This document shows positions 24,574 through 32,033 of a stretch of 64,000 nt of DNA, piece by piece. Under the pieces are notes generated by a model that ran no database searches, was not told where the DNA came from, and saw nothing but the letters and a program-made list of their open reading frames with translations. The DNA comes from Frigoribacterium sp. (GTDB lineage Bacteria; Actinomycetota; Actinomycetes; Actinomycetales; Microbacteriaceae). A program made the position numbers and the translations under genes. Position 1 is the first letter of the stretch; every line of letters starts with the position of its first letter. The stretch is from contig JANYIZ010000046.1 in the NCBI GenBank assembly GCA_025408445.1, positions 62,001 to 126,000 of the forward strand, in the 5' to 3' direction.

Positions 24574-25784
24574 CAGGATCGCCGCGGCGAGTAGCGGTTC
24601 TCACCGGCACGAGGGCCGATTATGGATTGCTGTCCCGCCTCGCGAGGGCACTGGACGCCGACCGTCGCACCGAACTGCTCCTGATCGTCTCCGGCTCGCA
24701 CCTGTCGCAGCGCCACGGCAACACCGTCGATGAGATCGTGGCGGACGGGGTGCCAGTTGCGGACCGCGTGCCGATCTGGGGCGACAGCGACGAACCCGAG
24801 GCGGTCGCACAGGACTTCGGCACCGCGGTCGGCTTGTTCGCCGGATCGCTCCGCCGCCTCGGGCCGGATGTGGTTGTGGTACTCGGAGATCGGCTCGAGG
24901 CGCTCGCCATGGCGACTGCCGCCACAATCCTTGGGATACCAGTCGCCCATATTCACGGCGGAGAATTGACCGAGGGGGCAATGGACGAATCGCTCCGGCA
25001 CGCCATAACGAAACTTTCCTCCCTGCACTTCGTCACGACCGATGAGCACCGCAGGCGCGTCATTCAGCTCGGCGAGCAGCCCGACCGGGTGCTCACCTTG
25101 GGCGCGCCCGTGCTCGACGCGATAGCCGAGCTCCACCTGCTCAACCGGGACGAACTGCGCAGGCGGTTCGGGATTAGTTTCGGCGCCATCACCGTGCTGT
25201 TGACTTTTCACCCCGCGGCCTTCGACCCTGTGCCGAGCGTCGAGCTGTTGGGATGGCTCCTCTCCGCCGTCGACGCGCAGCCAGGCGCACACCTCATCAT
25301 CACCGGCACGAACTCCGATATAGGCAGTGACGAGATCAGGGCCGTCATCGCCGACTACGTTCGCGCCAACCCGGGCACCACTGACTATGTGGAGTCGTTT
25401 GGCCAGTTGGGCTACCTCAGCACCATGGGCGTAGTCGACCTCGTCGTGGGGAATTCCTCCAGCACCGTGCTCGAGGCGCCGCTCCTCGGTATCCCCTCCG
25501 TGCTCGTCGGCGACCGGCAAGAAGGCCGGCCGTTGTCACCAAGCGTGCTCCGTCCGTCGCCCGACGCGACTGCGATACTGGAGGCGGTGTCGCTCGCCCT
25601 AGCCCCCACGTTCCGCGCCTCGTTCTCCGGCGCGCCCTCCGTATTCGGCACGCCCGGCTTCGCCCGCCGCGCTGTCGAGGTTCTTGCGTCAGCCGACCTT
25701 TTGCGAACGCCGCGCAAGCGGTTCAACGACCTCTCGACCACCCCACCGAATGACGGGAATGCACAATGTCAGAACGCCTGCTGA
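24570..25784 (+). CDS. legG: Hydrolysing NDP-HexNAc 2-epimerase LegG (NeuC family)
   Basis: 404 residues, GT-B fold of the hydrolysing UDP-GlcNAc 2-epimerase family. It begins VAVLTGTRADYGLL, the family's nucleotide-site signature, with VVLGDRLEALAMATAA, HIHGGELTEGAMDESLRHA and VVGNSSSTVLEAP (C-terminal diphosphate site). In legionaminic synthesis it releases 2,4-diacetamido-2,4,6-trideoxymannose from the nucleotide. The last ~25 residues are Asn/Thr-rich, unlike the family, and overlap the start of legI by 19 bp. GTG start, overlapping the legC stop. Confidence 0.9.
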   Translation: MTGSPRRVAVLTGTRADYGLLSRLARALDADRRTELLLIVSGSHLSQRHGNTVDEIVADGVPVADRVPIWGDSDEPEAVAQDFGTAVGLFAGSLRRLGPDVVVVLGDRLEALAMATAATILGIPVAHIHGGELTEGAMDESLRHAITKLSSLHFVTTDEHRRRVIQLGEQPDRVLTLGAPVLDAIAELHLLNRDELRRRFGISFGAITVLLTFHPAAFDPVPSVELLGWLLSAVDAQPGAHLIITGTNSDIGSDEIRAVIADYVRANPGTTDYVESFGQLGYLSTMGVVDLVVGNSSSTVLEAPLLGIPSVLVGDRQEGRPLSPSVLRPSPDATAILEAVSLALAPTFRASFSGAPSVFGTPGFARRAVEVLASADLLRTPRKRFNDLSTTPPNDGNAQCQNAC

Positions 25785-26860
25785 TCATCGCCGAGGCCGG
25801 CGTCAATCACAACGGATCGATCGACCGGGCCCTCGAGATGGTGGGGGTCGCCGTCGAGGCCGGAGCCGACATCATAAAATTTCAAACCTTCTCCGCCGAC
25901 AAGCTTGTCCGGAAGGACGCTCAGCTCGCCGAGTACCAACGCACCTCCGACACCGACTCGCGCAACCAGTGGGATCTGCTCAAAGGCTTGGAGCTCTCCC
26001 ACGAGGAGTTCACGCGGATCCGTGCGTACTGTGACGAGCGCGGCATCGAATTTCTCTCAACCGGATTCGATCTCGATGAGCTTGCATTCCTCATCGACGA
26101 GCTCTCGATCCCGATCGTAAAGGTGGCGTCGGGAGACCTGACGTTCGCGCCGATGCTCGTCGCCGCCGGCCTCTCGGGGCTGCGTGTGATCCTTTCAACC
26201 GGGATGGCGAACCTGGACGAGGTCGGGCAGGCGCTCCGCTTCATCGGCGTCGGTATTGCGCAGGAAGCCGGTCTGCTCGCGGGCGACACGGCGCCGAGCC
26301 GCGATGTTCTCGAAACGACATGGACGAACGCGGCGGTTCGCCAACTGCTCGCCGACCGGGTCACGGTGCTGCACTGCACGACCGAGTACCCTGCGCCGCT
26401 CGAGGTGCTCAACCTCCGAGCCATCTGCACGATCGCTTCCGAGTTCGGCGTGCCAGTCGGCTACTCCGACCACTCGCTCGGTGACCTCGCCTCGATAGTC
26501 GCCGTCGGCCTGGGTGCGACCGTGATTGAAAAGCACTTCACTCTGGACAAATCGCTCGAAGGCCCCGACCACGCCGCATCACTTGACGCTGGTGAGCTCG
26601 TCGACTTCGTGCGCAGACTGCGCGAGGTGGAGGTCGTGCTTGGCAGCCCGGTGAAGGAGTGCCAGCCTGTCGAGGTGTCCAATCGCGCGGCCGTTCGGCG
26701 CAGCATCGTGGCGTCGCGTCCTATCGCGGCGGGCGACCTGATCACCGAGAGCGACCTAGAGTGCCAGCGCCCGGGTGTCGGCCGCTCAGCTTTCGAATTC
26801 TGGGATGTCGTGGGTAGTCGTACTCCTCGCGACTACGTAATAGGTGAGTACGTTGACTGA
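25766..26860 (+). CDS. legI: Legionaminic acid synthase LegI (NeuB family with SAF domain)
   Basis: 364 residues. The NeuB barrel begins LIIAEAGVNHNGSIDRA, has KFQTFSADKLV, the HCTTEYPAP motif and IEKHFTLDKSLEGPDHAASLD (the NeuB/LegI-type substrate loop), and ends with a SAF domain from about residue 300. It condenses the LegG product with phosphoenolpyruvate. The paralogue at 18366 has the PseI-type loop instead, so the two synthases serve different sugars. It overlaps legG by 19 bp. A NeuB acting on ManNAc (sialic acid) is less likely given legB and legC in the same operon. Confidence 0.9.
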   Translation: MSERLLIIAEAGVNHNGSIDRALEMVGVAVEAGADIIKFQTFSADKLVRKDAQLAEYQRTSDTDSRNQWDLLKGLELSHEEFTRIRAYCDERGIEFLSTGFDLDELAFLIDELSIPIVKVASGDLTFAPMLVAAGLSGLRVILSTGMANLDEVGQALRFIGVGIAQEAGLLAGDTAPSRDVLETTWTNAAVRQLLADRVTVLHCTTEYPAPLEVLNLRAICTIASEFGVPVGYSDHSLGDLASIVAVGLGATVIEKHFTLDKSLEGPDHAASLDAGELVDFVRRLREVEVVLGSPVKECQPVEVSNRAAVRRSIVASRPIAAGDLITESDLECQRPGVGRSAFEFWDVVGSRTPRDYVIGEYVD

Positions 26861-26861
26861 C

Positions 26862-27497
26862 ATGGCAACGCGGGAAGTCGTGCTCCTCGGTGGTGGCGCA
26901 CACGCGCGCGTACTCCAGGAGACGCTCGGCCTGCTTGGCGTGCCGGTCGTCGGCTTCGTCGCTCCCGGCGGCGCCTGGCCAGTCGATAGTCTGGTGTGGC
27001 TTGGCTCCGACGATGTGCTCGACGGGCTCGACCGTCGCGGCACGATGCTGGTCAACGGCGTCGGATCGACGCGGGCGGCCGGGCTTCGCGCGACGGTGTT
27101 CGAGGCGGCCCGCGCCCTCGGTTTCGACTTCGCCACAGTCGTCGACCCCTCGGCCGTTGTGCGGGCGAGCGCCCGACTCGGGCGAGGAGTGCAGGTGCTA
27201 GCGGGCGCGATAGTCAACACTGACGCGGTTGTCGGAGAGGACTCCATAGTCAACTCCGGAGCCATCATCGAGCACCACTGCCGACTGGGAAGCCACGTGC
27301 ACGTCTCCCCGGGCGCCGTGCTCGGTGGTGGTGTCATCGTCGGCGACCGATCCCACGTCGGCCTCGGTGCGCGCGTTCTCCAGGGCGTCTCGATAGGCTC
27401 TGACTGCACGATCGGTGCTGGCGCTGTAGTCACCCACGACGTCCCCGACAACTCAATCGCTGTCGGAGTACCCGCAGCGCACCGTCCCGCGAAGTAA
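26862..27497 (+). CDS. legH: NeuD/LegH-type hexapeptide acetyltransferase
   Basis: 211 residues. An N-terminal Rossmann-like half (VVLLGGGAHARVLQE, residues 5-19) is followed by a left-handed beta-helix (VVGEDSIVNSGAIIEH, HVSPGAVLGGGVIVG, IGAGAVVTHDVPDNSIAVGVPA). This is the architecture of NeuD, PglD and LegH. In this operon the likely role is N-acetylation of the 4-amino group made by LegC; O-acetylation of the finished sugar is the alternative. ATG 26862 lies 1 bp after the legI stop with AGGTGAG upstream; an in-frame GTG at 26844 overlapping legI is also possible. Confidence 0.83.
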   Translation: MATREVVLLGGGAHARVLQETLGLLGVPVVGFVAPGGAWPVDSLVWLGSDDVLDGLDRRGTMLVNGVGSTRAAGLRATVFEAARALGFDFATVVDPSAVVRASARLGRGVQVLAGAIVNTDAVVGEDSIVNSGAIIEHHCRLGSHVHVSPGAVLGGGVIVGDRSHVGLGARVLQGVSIGSDCTIGAGAVVTHDVPDNSIAVGVPAAHRPAK

Positions 27498-27522
27498 CGC
27501 GCATGGGCGAAAGGTAAACATA

Positions 27523-28578
27523 ATGTTCAATGACATCTCAGATGTCCGCGTCGGACCGAAGCAGACGGTTCGCGACGCCATCGAGATCATCGACGCGAAT
27601 CGTAAGCAGATCGCACTGGTCGTTGACGACCGCGATCAACTACTCGGTGTGGTCGCGGACGGCGATATCCGACGGGGTATGCTTCGCGGCGCAACTCTAG
27701 ACGCGCCAATCACTGAAATAATGACGGCATCCCCGAAGGTTGCTAGGCAGGGCCAGAGTGCGGCGGCGATCCTCGAGATGATGTCCGAATTCGAGATCCG
27801 CCACGTACCGGTTGTCGACCCCGATGGCGTCGTGACTGGTCTGTTCACAGTGGACGATCTGCGGCAGCCGGTTGAGTCGACGACCCCGGTGGTGCTGATG
27901 GCTGGCGGTCGCGGCCAGCGGCTCTATCCGCTCACCAAGGAAACACCGAAGCCGATGCTGTCGATCGGGGACTCGCCTCTCCTCTCGATCATCCTGACCA
28001 ACCTACGGTCCCAGGGTTTCGTCAACGTCTTCATCTCGGTCAACTACCTGGCGGATGTAATCACCAACTACGTCGGGGATGGCTCGAGGTTCGGACTCCG
28101 CGTGACATACGTCCATGAAGACAAGCCACTCGGCACGGCCGGCGCGCTAGGGAGCCTCGCTGGCGTGATCTCCGAGCCGTTCATCGTTATGAACTCCGAC
28201 CTGCTCACGCACGTGAACCTGCGCGAGATGCTGTCCTTTCACGCAAAGCGCGACGCAAAGGGCACGATCGGGGTGCGCGAACACGTATTCGAGATCCCCT
28301 ACGGCGTCGTCAACCTCGACGGTGCTGTAGTCGAATCCATGATCGAGAAACCATTTCATCGGTCGCTTGTAAACGCCGGGATCTATGCCCTCGACCCGCT
28401 CGCCCTGGATCTGCTCGTCAAGGGCGAGTACATGGACATGCCGACCCTGCTAGGCCAGCTAATCGAGGGCGGACACGATGTCACCGCATTCCCCATCCAC
28501 GAATCTTGGCTCGACGTCGGCCGACCCGAGGACCTCAACCTGGCCCGCAGTGAGTCGGACAAGTGGAAGAATCCGTGA
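27523..28578 (+). CDS. ptmE: CBS-domain sugar-1-phosphate guanylyltransferase, PtmE-like
   Basis: 351 residues. Residues 1-120 are two CBS motifs (for example QIALVVDDRDQLLGVVADGDIR shortened here to its ends QIALVV and VADGDIR, and IRHVPVVDPDGVVTGLF); residues 125-351 are a nucleotidyltransferase with the signature MAGGRGQRLYPLTKETPKPML and the metal motif MNSDLLT. The same fusion, PtmE of Campylobacter, makes GDP-glucosamine from glucosamine-1-phosphate for GDP-routed legionaminic acid. CBS pairs bind adenosyl ligands, so energy-state control is plausible. AAGG lies about 9 bp before the ATG. Confidence 0.85.
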   Translation: MFNDISDVRVGPKQTVRDAIEIIDANRKQIALVVDDRDQLLGVVADGDIRRGMLRGATLDAPITEIMTASPKVARQGQSAAAILEMMSEFEIRHVPVVDPDGVVTGLFTVDDLRQPVESTTPVVLMAGGRGQRLYPLTKETPKPMLSIGDSPLLSIILTNLRSQGFVNVFISVNYLADVITNYVGDGSRFGLRVTYVHEDKPLGTAGALGSLAGVISEPFIVMNSDLLTHVNLREMLSFHAKRDAKGTIGVREHVFEIPYGVVNLDGAVVESMIEKPFHRSLVNAGIYALDPLALDLLVKGEYMDMPTLLGQLIEGGHDVTAFPIHESWLDVGRPEDLNLARSESDKWKNP

Positions 28579-29492
28579 CCAGGGCGCTCGTCATCGGTGG
28601 CGGATCGATAGGGTCTCGCCACGCATCCGTGCTCATGGATCTCGGGCACAATGTGGCGTTCGTGAGCAGACGGAATAACCTCGACGCGTTGACCTTCCCC
28701 TCACTCCAACATGCCCTCGGCGAGTTCACGCCCGGCTATGTCGTCATCGCGACGGAGAGTAGTATGCACGAGGCCGCGGTCGCCGATCTCCGCGCACTCG
28801 ACTACACGGGGGTGCTGCTCATCGAGAAGCCGATGCTTGTCGACGCCGCCACGCTTGACGCGGCTCCATTCGCCCGCATCGGTGTGGGTTTCAACCTGCG
28901 ATTCCATCCGGTGATCGCCGGGCTCAAGAGCCTCCTCGCGTCCACCCGCGTGCTCACCGTCGAGGTCTACGCGGGCCAGCACCTCTCCGGGTGGCGTCCG
29001 TCGCGCCCGGTCGCCGAGCAGTATTCGAGCGTCCGCGCCCGCGGGGGTGGGGTCTTACGCGACCTCTCACACGAATTCGACTATCTCGGTTTCCTCTTGG
29101 GACATTGCGAGGGGGTCTTTGCCCGCGGCGGACGACTCGGAACGATAACGATCGACTCGGATGACGCGTGGGGAATCGTAGCGCGATACGAGCGCTCACC
29201 CCTAGCGACAATCCAGCTCAACTACTTCGACCGAAACACACGCAGGAGGATCGTCATCAACACCACGGAATCCACAATCGAGGCCGACCTGGTCGCGTCG
29301 ACCCTCCGTGTCGACGATCGAGTGGAACAACTCCCGACCGACCGCGACCTCACCTACCGTGCCATGCACCGCGCGATGCTCGATGGCTCCGACGTCTCGT
29401 TCGCAACCGTCGAGCAGGCAGCCGACACAGACCACCTAGTGCGGATGATCGAGCGCAGCGCGATAACAAACTCGTGGGTGGAATCCTTATGA
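28575..29492 (+). CDS. ptmF: Gfo/Idh/MocA-family oxidoreductase, PtmF-like
   Basis: 305 residues. An NAD(P) fold starts ALVIGGGSIGSRHASVL; LLIEKPM near residue 90 carries the EKP motif of the Gfo/Idh/MocA family, with Lys as a catalytic candidate. The C-terminal substrate domain includes GGGVLRDLSHEFDYL, with the active-site Asp/His region. Position between ptmE and legF equals that of PtmF in the Campylobacter legionaminic locus, where PtmF and PtmA help make the glucosamine precursor. GTG 28575 overlaps the ptmE stop as GTGA; an in-frame GTG 12 bp upstream is an alternative. Confidence 0.75.
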   Translation: MTRALVIGGGSIGSRHASVLMDLGHNVAFVSRRNNLDALTFPSLQHALGEFTPGYVVIATESSMHEAAVADLRALDYTGVLLIEKPMLVDAATLDAAPFARIGVGFNLRFHPVIAGLKSLLASTRVLTVEVYAGQHLSGWRPSRPVAEQYSSVRARGGGVLRDLSHEFDYLGFLLGHCEGVFARGGRLGTITIDSDDAWGIVARYERSPLATIQLNYFDRNTRRRIVINTTESTIEADLVASTLRVDDRVEQLPTDRDLTYRAMHRAMLDGSDVSFATVEQAADTDHLVRMIERSAITNSWVESL

Positions 29493-30187
29493 GGGTCTGC
29501 ACGATCACGGTCCGGTCTGGATCGAAGGGCGTTCTCGGCAAAAACTGGCGGCCACTCCTAGGCTTGCCGCTCTTCGCCTACTCCGTGCTCCAGGCCGCCG
29601 AGTCCGGGCTGTTCGACCGGATAGCGGTCTCCAGCGATGCTCCCGAGGTGCTGCTGTCAGCCGCGCAGTACGGCGCGACCGACGTTGTCGAGCGCCCGGG
29701 TGAACTCGCGCTCGATACTGCCGGGAAGCTACCAGCCATAGTGCACGCCGTGCTTGAGGTCGAGGCCACCATCGGTCGCCGTTTCTCGACGGTCGTCGAC
29801 TTGGACGCGACGTCCCCGCTCCGGCTGCGAGAGGACATCGTCGGCGCTGTCGCCCTGCTCGAGACTCAGGGGCTCGAGTCCGTCATCACGGGCGCCGAGG
29901 CGCGGCGCTCCCCTTACTTCAACCTCGTCGAGGCGGATCCCGAGACTGGTTTCGTCGAGGTCTCAAAGCGGCCCAAGAACCCCGTGCTGCGGCGGCAGGA
30001 CGTTCCCCGCGCGTTCGACATGAACGCATCGGTATACGTTTGGGATCGCGACGCGCTCGTTGCGTCACCGGGAGTCTTCTTCCCGACCACCAAACTCTAT
30101 GAGATGCCTGCGAATCGATCGCAGGACATCGACAGCGAATTCGACTTCCAGATCGTCAGTTGGATCATGGAGTCGCGGAAAGGCTAG
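29489..30187 (+). CDS. legF: CMP-legionaminic acid synthetase LegF (NeuA-like cytidylyltransferase)
   Basis: 232 residues. VRSGSKGVLGKN near the N-terminus is the CTP-binding signature of acylneuraminate cytidylyltransferases, followed by VVDLDATSPLRLREDI (metal-site Asp) and the C-terminal QDIDSEFDF motif. It activates legionaminic acid as CMP-Leg for transfer. This NeuA-type enzyme is clearly different from the SpsF-type one at 11338, so each sugar acid seems to have its own synthetase. ATG 29489 overlaps the ptmF stop as ATGA; the longer frame from 29168 runs through ptmF and is not used. Confidence 0.9.
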   Translation: MRVCTITVRSGSKGVLGKNWRPLLGLPLFAYSVLQAAESGLFDRIAVSSDAPEVLLSAAQYGATDVVERPGELALDTAGKLPAIVHAVLEVEATIGRRFSTVVDLDATSPLRLREDIVGAVALLETQGLESVITGAEARRSPYFNLVEADPETGFVEVSKRPKNPVLRRQDVPRAFDMNASVYVWDRDALVASPGVFFPTTKLYEMPANRSQDIDSEFDFQIVSWIMESRKG

Positions 30188-30190
30188 GAC

Positions 30191-31012
30191 ATGGGTCACT
30201 ACAGGCAGCTCTTCGACCTCACCGGGCGGGTGGGTGTCGTCACCGGAGGCGCGGGAATTCTGGGGCAGGAGACGACAGCGGCCCTCGCAGACAACGGAGC
30301 GGATGTGGCGGTCGTCGACATCGACGCCGAGCGTGCTGAATCTGTCGCATCCGGGCTCGTCCAAGAGTTCGGAGTTCGCTCGATCGGTATCGCCTGCGAC
30401 GTTACGGATCCCGCATCGGTGGCGTCGATGGCGCTCGCGGTGGAAAGTCGGCTCGGTCCCATCGACATATTGCATAACAACGCGGCGACCAAGGGACCCG
30501 ACCTCGGGAAAATGTTTGCCTCGGTCGAGGACTACGATCCCGAGACTTGGCGCGCGATCATGGCGGTCAACCTCGACGGGCTGTTCCTAGTATCCCAGCG
30601 GATTGGGGGGTTGATGGCAGCACGCGGCCGTGGTTCCATTATTCACACCGCGTCAATATACGGCGCCACAATGGGCCCGGACCAGCGCATCTACGAGGGA
30701 TCCGAGTACCTCGGTCGCCCGATCAACACTCCGCCGGTATATTCGGCTTCGAAAGGCGGCGTCGTCGGTCTGACACTTTACCTGGCGACCTACTGGGCAA
30801 GCAGGGGAGTCCGCGTCAACGCACTGACACCCGGCGGCATTGCTTCAGGACAGAATGATCAATTCAATGCACGCTATAGCTCGCGTGTGCCCCTCGGCAG
30901 AATGGCGGAGGCCAGCGAGATCGCGGCCGGCCTCCTCTTCCTTGCATCGGACGCCTCCAGCTACATCACCGGACAGAACCTCCACATAGATGGCGGGCTT
31001 AGTGCCTGGTGA
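30191..31012 (+). CDS. ptmA: Short-chain dehydrogenase, PtmA-like
   Basis: 273 residues, classical SDR. VVTGGAGILGQE (residues 15-26) binds the cofactor, NNAATKG is the NNAG-like motif, Ser of HTASIYG plus YSASK give the catalytic Ser-Tyr-Lys, and YITGQNLHIDGG closes the chain. Its place at the end of the leg operon matches PtmA of Campylobacter, which is needed for the GDP-glucosamine branch. The substrate cannot be read from sequence. It follows legF by 3 bp and its 3' end overlaps the convergent glycosyltransferase by 14 bp. Confidence 0.82.
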   Translation: MGHYRQLFDLTGRVGVVTGGAGILGQETTAALADNGADVAVVDIDAERAESVASGLVQEFGVRSIGIACDVTDPASVASMALAVESRLGPIDILHNNAATKGPDLGKMFASVEDYDPETWRAIMAVNLDGLFLVSQRIGGLMAARGRGSIIHTASIYGATMGPDQRIYEGSEYLGRPINTPPVYSASKGGVVGLTLYLATYWASRGVRVNALTPGGIASGQNDQFNARYSSRVPLGRMAEASEIAAGLLFLASDASSYITGQNLHIDGGLSAW

Positions 31013-31946
31013 GCGATGCACGCTCCTGACGCCTCTTGCGCAGCGCGAGCACCGCGGTGATCGCGACGCCTCGCAGGACGCCAAAGATGGTGCCACGGAA
31101 CACCACCCGGTTGACCCAGAGCTCGGCGGACCGGTCGAGACCGGTGGGGGGCACTAGCAGCGCGTCGCGCTCCCCGGAGTAGAGGTCGAGTTCCGTCCAG
31201 GGCGGAGCGGTCGTGGTGTGTGTGCCCTCGTCCTGCCCTATATAGGTCACTAGGTTGTGGTTCGGGCTCACGACGAGCTGGCGGCGGGACCACATGCTCG
31301 CGACCCAGCGATATGCCCAGGTCGAAATGCGCTGAGCCCGAGCGTCGCCGAAGTTCTGCCGCCAGCGCAGCGCGGCAAAGACGCCGCCGACGATCGGCCG
31401 CAGTGTGCTCACGGTGGCCGAGGCGCCCCACGCGAGGTCGTCGTCGTAGCCCGCCCACGCGCGATCCCAGGTCGCCCATGCTATCGACTCGGGGTAGACG
31501 GTGAGCCGGCTCGCGGCATCCGGCATGTCCATCCGGTTGGTCGGCACCACGTTATAGCCCGAGATGTGGGCGATGCGGGGGTCGTCGCGGAACAGGTCGA
31601 GCATGTATGCCGCGTACGGTATGAAGTCCGGTCCGGGCAGCACATCCTCCTCGAGGACGATCACCTGGCCATACTCCGAGGTGGCCCAGCCGACCGCGTC
31701 CACGACGGACGCCCGGAGCCCGATATTAACGGGACGAAACCGCGTGTGCAACTCCGCGCCCCAATCAATGCCGTCGACCGCGTCCCGCACGGCCTGCACC
31801 TTCGCGTCGTCGCCCGGTCTCCCCGCCCGCGGACCGTCGACGACTACCATGACCAGCGGCGGGGCGAGAATCCTGAGCCTGTCGACGAGTGCCTTCACTT
31901 TCTCCGGGCGGTTGTAGGCAAGGATCAGGAGGGGGGTCTGGTGCAC
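30999..31946 (-). CDS. GT2-like glycosyltransferase (hemolytic-factor HlpA type)
   Basis: 315 residues. LLILAYNRPEKVKAL opens the GT-A fold; VVDGPR and VLEEDVLPGPDFI (acidic metal motif near residues 100-112) follow, then the YPESIAWATWDRAWAGYD block seen in this glycosyltransferase subgroup. The C-terminus has one amphipathic or weak membrane segment (FGVLRGVAITAVLAL). I place the start at GTG 31946, with GAAGGA 6-8 bp upstream and the fold beginning at once; the frame is open to an ATG at 32018, which adds 24 unrelated residues. Convergent with ptmA. Donor and acceptor unknown. Confidence 0.75.
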   Translation of the reverse strand: MHQTPLLILAYNRPEKVKALVDRLRILAPPLVMVVVDGPRAGRPGDDAKVQAVRDAVDGIDWGAELHTRFRPVNIGLRASVVDAVGWATSEYGQVIVLEEDVLPGPDFIPYAAYMLDLFRDDPRIAHISGYNVVPTNRMDMPDAASRLTVYPESIAWATWDRAWAGYDDDLAWGASATVSTLRPIVGGVFAALRWRQNFGDARAQRISTWAYRWVASMWSRRQLVVSPNHNLVTYIGQDEGTHTTTAPPWTELDLYSGERDALLVPPTGLDRSAELWVNRVVFRGTIFGVLRGVAITAVLALRKRRQERASLTRH

Positions 31947-32006
31947 AGGGGTCCTTCGAATCGATAGTCTGTATGAGGCAATGCGCAGCCCCGAGGGCGC
32001 GCGCGC

Positions 32007-32014
32007 AGTATAAG
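32007..32014. promoter_or_regulatory. Overlapping divergent -10 candidates (AGTATAAG)
   Basis: On plus, TATAAG at 32009-32014 lies about 20 bp before the TTG start at 32034; on minus, TATACT at 32012-32007 lies about 60 bp before the GTG at 31946. The two genes diverge here with an 87-bp gap. No -35 sequences are convincing. Confidence 0.3.
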
Positions 32015-32033
32015 ACAACTTAAGGATACGGCT

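Noticed and set aside
24348-25520. Long minus-strand open frame opposite legC/legG
   Set aside because: Antisense shadow; the plus-strand genes carry clear NeuC and DegT motifs.
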